Both the position numbers and the translations under genes were made by a program. Shown one piece after another: positions 58,501-64,000 of a stretch of DNA of 64,000 nucleotides. Source of the DNA: Nectonema munidae (lineage: Eukaryota; Nematomorpha; Nectonematoida; Nectonematidae); the NCBI GenBank assembly GCA_030549495.1, contig JAUIRK010000320.1, forward strand, positions 62,001 to 126,000. The letters are read 5' to 3'. The notes below the pieces were generated by a model that had not been told where the DNA came from, made no database searches, and worked only from the letters and a program-made list of their open reading frames with translations. Each line of letters starts with the position of its first letter. The stretch's first letter is position 1.

Positions 58501-61334
58501 TTACCTATAACAGATAACAGTAATTGGTTTGAACAAAGTTTAACAAATTAAAAACTTCTCTAAATGGCAAAGCCTTCATTAAACTTGTTAGCTAAGATAT
58601 GATTATCATAATATTCCTCACCTTCTTTAATAGATATATGTTTATTTTTTTCTCTTTTAGAATTTTATTAAACTGGCCCAAGTTTTCTGTGTTGAACGGA
58701 ATTAGGAAAAGTTATCTAAAATATATATATATTTTAAATCCCTTATTTTGTATTTAATACGATTTCTTAATAAAATATATTCATTCTTTATTAGTATATA
58801 TATTCTTACTTTTTGTGTATTTCTGAAAAATTTTTCTCGTTGACTTTTGTTGTTACCCAGGAATAAATATTTATTTTTTCTAAATTCTACTAGCGAACTA
58901 TCTTTTTTTAACCATATCTGATATTTAAAAATAACTAATTTATGTTTAAAAATTTTAAAGTTAATGAATTTAAAGAATTCAAAATTTTGAAATAAGAAAA
59001 TATGTGGTAAATTTTAAATTTTATTTTTCGTTATCTTTTCCTCCCAGTTTTAAAACTTTTTCTGTTGGGCTTTTTAGGGGACCTTTTTTTGGAAATTCTG
59101 TTGTTGTGGTTTTTTTTTTTGGTTGTAAAATGGAAGGGTTTGAGAGGGGGGGGGGGGTTATTGGGCTTTTTAGTCAAGTTTGTGACCCTTTTTTTTGGGG
59201 GGGGTAATATCCTGTAGAATAAATTTTGCTTTATTTTTTAGTTGTATGATTTTATAACATGTATTAAAGTTTGATGGTAAATTTAAAGATTTATTTACAT
59301 ATCTATTCATTTCGTCCCAATAAAATTTTTATGATTTCCCCCACACCCTTCTTCTTCCTGTCTAATATATAAAAAAAGGAAAAGAACCAATTTGTTATAA
59401 ATAAAGAATATTTGTAAAATAAACATTTTCATTAATATATAAGAATTTAATTAAATCAATGTAAAAATTGATTTTAAAACTAAAAACACTTGTTTTGGAA
59501 GTTCATTAAACCGTATAGAAGAATCAAATATATTAAAAATCTTTTTTACACTGTTCCAAAAAGAGAAAGATCTATTGCGATGTTAATTTGCTATAAAATT
59601 TTTGGTTTACGAATGAAAAGTTACAAAAAAATTTTTTAAATCTAAATGATAACGGGACTATAGTGTAAAATATAAATTATATTTCATTGTTTTTTACTCA
59701 TTCTTCAAAATCTCACTTCATTTAAACAAATTTTTATTGATAAAAGGCCACTGTAGATGGTTGAATCCTTACTTTTTTAGGTATTATAATTGATTATAAA
59801 CTTTATGATGTAATCAAGCTAATGTCTATATTTTAATATTGGCCTCAACTATTTACTTGTAATGTTTTTCTCTATCAAGTTTGAGCCTATTTATTTTATT
59901 TTTGGTATTATTAACTATAATACATATATTTTATATCATCATGAATTTTATTTAATTAACTAAAGTTGTTCAAACGTAAACAAAATTATTATTACTCAAA
60001 AATAATTAATAGACTGATTTTTAATTAAAAATTTAATCTACATATTTACCTTAAATTTTCTCATATCTCTTGAAAACTACAAAAATGAGAAATGAATTTA
60101 TATAAAAAATAACTCAAAGTGTTTTGATATGAAGACAACAAAGCAGAAGCATAAAAGTATACAATTTACAAAAAACGACACATGTTATAGATGTAATAGA
60201 TACACAACTTTTTCATATTTTTTGCTAATTCGATAGAAAATGGCATAGGTACCTATTTTTTGGTTTTACTTAAGATCTCAAAACATACCTATTTTATCGT
60301 ATTAAGTAACTTGGTAAGAAAATGATTGAATGCTTGATTTGTCGATTTGTTATACACGCTTACAAAGCACTTATATCTTTGATAAAACTATATTTGAAAT
60401 TTTGAGTCGTGTTCTCCAAACGGTTCCAGGTGGTAATAGCGGCCCAAACGTTTTGGTTTTTAGCTGTTTAAATTTGGGATGTTTTGGAACGCATTAATAC
60501 AACATTAAAATTTATATCTCTTATAATTTTATTTCTAAGTTTTGGAAATTTTGAGATTTGCTTTTGAGATAAAAGTAAATTTAATATTTGTAGCCAAAAA
60601 TTTAAGTCAAGAAATAATAATTATAATTTAATAATATAAAATTCAAAGCAAACAGGAGTAATTTCATATAATTTTAAAGCATATAAAGATTAATATCTTA
60701 TATTGATAGATCAAAAAAAGTTTAAAGCAAGAGTATTTTCATAAAAAAAAATTAAAAATAGTCTAGAAAAACTTTAAAATTTCAATTACTAAAATCTTAA
60801 TTTTTAATGTTTTAGTTTTCACCTTGTTTTGTTTTAGCCCTTTTTGGTTTTTAGCCGTTTTGACTAAGTTCAGAACTTTTATACAAACCTTTTTGATATT
60901 TGATAGCTTGCAACGCTGAAAAGTGAAGATTTTAACATTTGGATAGTCTTTTTAAATTATATCCTCGTATCTTAACCAGCATAAAGACCTGATGACATCA
61001 CTTATTTAAAAAAATTCAGAAATATCATAGTCAATATCAAAAAATATTTAAATAATTTTAATAATATCAATAAAACTGATCAATTATAATGTTTTAAAAT
61101 ACTTAAAAATTTATTTAGTATTTTTATTATTGCATATTTATATATTCCTGAGTAAAAAGTAACACTTTGGACAAATATCACCCATAATTGAAATTATAAA
61201 AATATTGTTACATCTTAGTAGAAAAAGTTCATTTTCTGTCATTTAGTTCGTCTCAACTTTTATTAAGATTTTCGTCTGTTGAATATCGATAATTTTTGTT
61301 TTAGTAATTATAAAGCTAATTATTAATTTTCTAG
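58501..61334. other. A+T-rich non-coding stretch with a suspicious G/T-rich patch
   Basis: Mostly featureless. At 59030-59215 the composition changes to long runs of G and T (several runs of 7-13), unlike anything else in the window; this may be an assembly or gap-filling artefact. A 67-codon frame there is not protein-like. Confidence 0.4.
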
Positions 61335-61475
61335 TCTTAAGACTAACGGGGATTTTGGTAGTAAATTTGGTTTTGGGAAATATTAGTTAAAGGAAATTTT
61401 GGTTTTCGGGGTTTTTAGTTTTCGGGATTTTGGTATCTGGGATATTGGTTTTTGGGCATTTTGACTAAGAACCCT
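61335..61475. repeat. Degenerate short tandem array related to the foldback arms
   Basis: GGGATTTTGGTA, GGAAATTTTGGTTTTC, GGGATTTTGGTATCT and GGGATATTGGTTTTT follow each other at roughly 15-18-base spacing. The unit resembles GATTTTGGTAGCGGA of the element at 11125-12070. No inverted partner was found nearby. Confidence 0.4.
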
Positions 61476-62735
61476 CTAAATGTGAACAATGATAAGTTGT
61501 GTCTATATAGGTCATTAATCTTAAGTATATTAGAGTTGATGAATAAAGAGTTATTATAACTAATATAGTTTGCGTTATTTTATCTAATTATTATTCTTTT
61601 TTTGGACTTGACTTGAAGAGTAAGATTTTGATGACCCAAAATAACTGCAATAAATCACAAACTAATTGTCATTTATTTATTATAATGTTCGTATTCTATT
61701 ATTTTTAAAAATATTGTTTGTATGTTTTGTGTTGTTATTTTTTCTTTTTCATTTCAATTTAGTTTGAATTAAATGATTTTTAACAAGATTTTAGGCTTTT
61801 ATAGATTTGAATACGCGATATTTGAAACCTCTCTCTAACGACTCATTGTGAATGTCTGAAATCTTAACTGTATATATTTTTATACCTAAAATATTTAAAC
61901 TCACATTATTGTGTCATTTTTTAAACTTTGCATGCCAGTTACTTACTATATTCTTTTCACGTGTGCGGAGTTTTATTTGAAAATTTAGATCATAAGTATG
62001 CTTTTCACAATATTAACGATTTTTTAAATTTAAGTTTATAATCTACTAAGACGGGTTAGTCATATTTTCTTTTGCGTGTTTAAAGAAGGTGTTATAAAGA
62101 CAAAATTTATTATTCCTATTACAAATATTTTAAATATTTATCCTTTAATTGAATTTTTAGTGTTTCAGGTTTTTCAATTTCAATGATATTCCTATAAAGT
62201 TTAAAACATAAAATCATATTTCACATTTTTTAAATTCGTAATGTGCCCAAAATAATTGTTGCGCCACCTGATACTTTTATCAAAACATGAAATTTCGATT
62301 TTTTTCATGATACTTACATTTTTCGACTAATAAAAATGAGATTTTTTAAGAAAAAACTTTTGATCTACGTTATACCATTTTAGTTTTATTTTTCTTTTCC
62401 CATTCTAGATTGTCTTTTTCAATTCTATTTTATCTTTCTAAAACACAATTTAGAATTGAAAAATGAAAGGGTAAAAATGGTATGTATTACGTATTATTTT
62501 TCTCGTTTAATATTATTTAGTTCTTTTTTCTTGAATCTATTTCTTCAAACTAAGTTTTAAATTTTTTCTTACTTTAGCGTCAAATAATATCGGAGATGGG
62601 ACCATTAAGGACGATTCGCACTTCTCGTTTTACAAGTTTACGAAGTTGAAGTCTATTTTAACTTTTGAAATGAGATTCACATCCATGTAATACGTCTTGA
62701 TCGGCCTTGTCTGAAATGTTTCACTCCCTTCTACT
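61476..62735. other. Upstream region of the DHHC gene
   Basis: A+T-rich up to about 62570, then rising G+C to the start codon, as expected of a promoter and 5' UTR. No TATA box or initiator can be assigned with confidence. Confidence 0.35.
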
Positions 62736-63088
62736 ATGTCATATGCGCCTCCCTCCCTACCTCTCGTCTCTGTTTTAGTTGTTTTACTCTCTACTGTAGT
62801 TGTTTACGCTGTTTTCCCTGCCAAATACCTGCACGTCTACATCCTTATTGTTCATTCTTTGGTATTTTTGCTCACGATCGCTACCCTCACCCTCACTGTC
62901 ATTCTTGACCCCGGTTTTCTTCCCCAGTCGCTCAGAGTTGCGTATGAAAGTCACGAAGGGAGCGACGCTGGCGAGAACAACCAAGACGACGAAGATGACG
63001 ATGACAACGATTTTCGCTCTCCCTTGTACAGACAGATCACGCTAGCAAATAATTACCGCATTGCGATTAAGTGGTGCACAGCTTGCAG
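62736..63088 (+). CDS. ZDHHC8: First coding exon of a DHHC palmitoyltransferase, ZDHHC5/8 type
   Basis: This exon encodes 117 complete codons and two bases of the 118th. The predicted protein is a membrane S-acyltransferase that attaches palmitate to cysteines of other proteins. Two hydrophobic segments are visible at about residues 8-28 and 33-56, then the family DPG motif (58-60, LDPGFLPQ), an acidic loop (75-92), FRSPLY and the start of the cysteine-rich domain, IKWCTACR. That order matches animal ZDHHC5/ZDHHC8, where KWC.TCR leads into the catalytic DHHC domain. The reading then crosses AG|GTACGT at 63089, a strong donor, so the frame beyond is intron. The ATG at 62736 is the first after an in-frame stop at 62712. 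The DHHC domain itself lies beyond the window. Confidence 0.75.
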
Positions 63089-64000
63089 GTACGTTTTTTC
63101 CATATACTTTTGTGCCACACCCGTCGGCCCTTCCTCTACGGACTAGCGATCCGTAGCATCAGCCCATCCGTATTCTTTTCCTTACTCTCTTATTACCTCG
63201 TGTCCTTTTAAACTCTGCTAAGCGCTCCCTCCCTTTTAGGATAAGATGAATAAGGAAAAGAAATATTACGTAACCTTAGTTAAAGCTGCACACTTAAATT
63301 TTATTTACAAAGAGATGTAATTTTACTGATAAAATAGTTATATTTTCAATGTTTCTGTCATCCTTACTTTCATGTATCTTTTTGTACTAAATGTAGTACA
63401 TGTGGCCATATGGCAAAACTTTGCACTAATAATAATATAAGCAAGCCCATGGACAAGGGTAGCAGGGGCAATGGGTTTCTTAAATCTCCTTCCACTTGTA
63501 AACGCAATAGAGCTAAAAAGAACCGTTGGAATGTTTTCATACTATTCAAAGTGGATCTATAAATTCTCAGACAAGATAAATGCGTTGTTACCTAGTGAAT
63601 TTCCTTTGAGCGATGAAGCACTTATCGCTTTTGAAAATTTGAAAGCTAAATTAGCCAAAACGTTTCTTTCTACTATAGATCATCACTCTCAACTTGTTAT
63701 TGAGAAGACGGATGCTTCTGATTTTGCCTTATTTGCAATATTCATTAAAAAATTGAAAATCAAAATGCTCAATGGTAATTCTTTATGCCAACCCCCCGTC
63801 GAAAAAGAAGGCAATGCAATCATGAAGCGATAAGAAAATCGGCACATTTTCTTCATTTGAGGCGCCTTATCCTAATAACCGACAAATTCTTTTTTCATTT
63901 TTTTTTCACTATTTTATCGTTTATATATTTGCTTCGAAAAAGGAGTTTATACTCGGAAACAAGTCGGCAAAAACAGCAATAAAGTGTCCAGTTTTTACAA
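63089..64000 (+). other. First intron of the DHHC gene (5' part)
   Basis: Starts GTACGT. No exon continuing the cysteine-rich domain was found up to the right edge. The only coding-like content is a fossil retrotransposon piece on the same strand. Confidence 0.5.
63430..63840 (+). mobile_element. Fossil Ty3/Gypsy LTR-retrotransposon pol fragment
   Basis: A short stretch resembles the end of a Gypsy-type reverse transcriptase and the start of its RNase H domain (ELKRTVGMFSYYSKWI, then TDASDFALF). It is a broken, old fragment. No LTR, integrase, gag or envelope part was seen in the window. Confidence 0.7.

Noticed and set aside
59004-59207. 67-codon frame rich in Gly and Phe
   Set aside because: It reads through G and T homopolymer runs that look like sequence error.
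60400-60900. Second foldback element paired with 61335-61475
   Set aside because: GGTTTTTAGC-like phrases are present at 60455 and 60848 but in the same orientation as the array, so no inverted pair exists.

Overview
The window is very A+T-rich (about 70 % or more by eye) and looks like invertebrate nuclear DNA, probably an arthropod. It has GT-AG introns, a ZDHHC5/8-type and a NUDT2-type gene, BED-finger hAT transposons, piggyBac, pogo, several APE-endonuclease LINEs, a tRNA-derived SINE and a Helitron. There is no bacterial gene organisation. The species cannot be fixed from sequence alone.

Host genes are sparse. At 1552-5167 (+) three phase-compatible exons form the 3' end of a gene that begins left of the window; its product was not identified. 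At 14048-14488 (-) there is a complete intronless Nudix hydrolase of the Ap4A hydrolase (NUDT2) type. At 62736-63088 (+) lies the first coding exon of a DHHC palmitoyltransferase of the ZDHHC5/8 type, whose gene continues past the right edge.

Most other recognisable sequence is mobile-element remains. A broken gene of a recurrent invertebrate family with a zinc-finger N-terminus lies at 1-986 (-), with a second copy at 27961-29643 (+). BED-type hAT elements lie at 7525-8536 (-) and 15126-16915 (+) (same family, one an internal-deletion derivative), at 21270-22690 (+) and at 53330-53815 (+). There is a pogo/Tigger element at 9560-10480 (-), a foldback-like element at 11125-12070, LINE pieces at 18098-20353, 22770-24790, 25500-26700, 47640-48150, 49700-50484 and 58136-58500, a piggyBac remnant at 51283-52005, and a fossil Ty3/Gypsy pol fragment near the right edge.

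The most striking structure is a head-to-tail array at 29783-57590. Its unit is about 5.5 kb and contains no convincing gene. Each unit begins with a long palindrome (about 1.4-1.5 kb; arms built from a 28-bp tandem repeat plus unique sequence, around a 62-bp non-palindromic spacer). The unit then runs through nested tandem duplications (about 1.19 kb, 256 bp and 346 bp), reaches an ATT microsatellite, and ends in a GTCTCCCC box followed by a 7-bp-stem hairpin and a T(G/A)ATAT tail. The 62-bp spacer lies in one orientation in palindromes 1 and 4 and in the opposite orientation in palindromes 2 and 3. A solitary copy of the box-hairpin-tail at 5629-5661 has a different stem sequence with full base-pair compensation. 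I therefore read the hairpin as a functional end of a replicating or transposing element, perhaps Helitron/Helentron-like. The array was later invaded by a 541-bp canonical non-autonomous Helitron (40735-41275), a SINE with 11-bp target duplications (47007-47212), and about 7 kb of other sequence (48510-55540).
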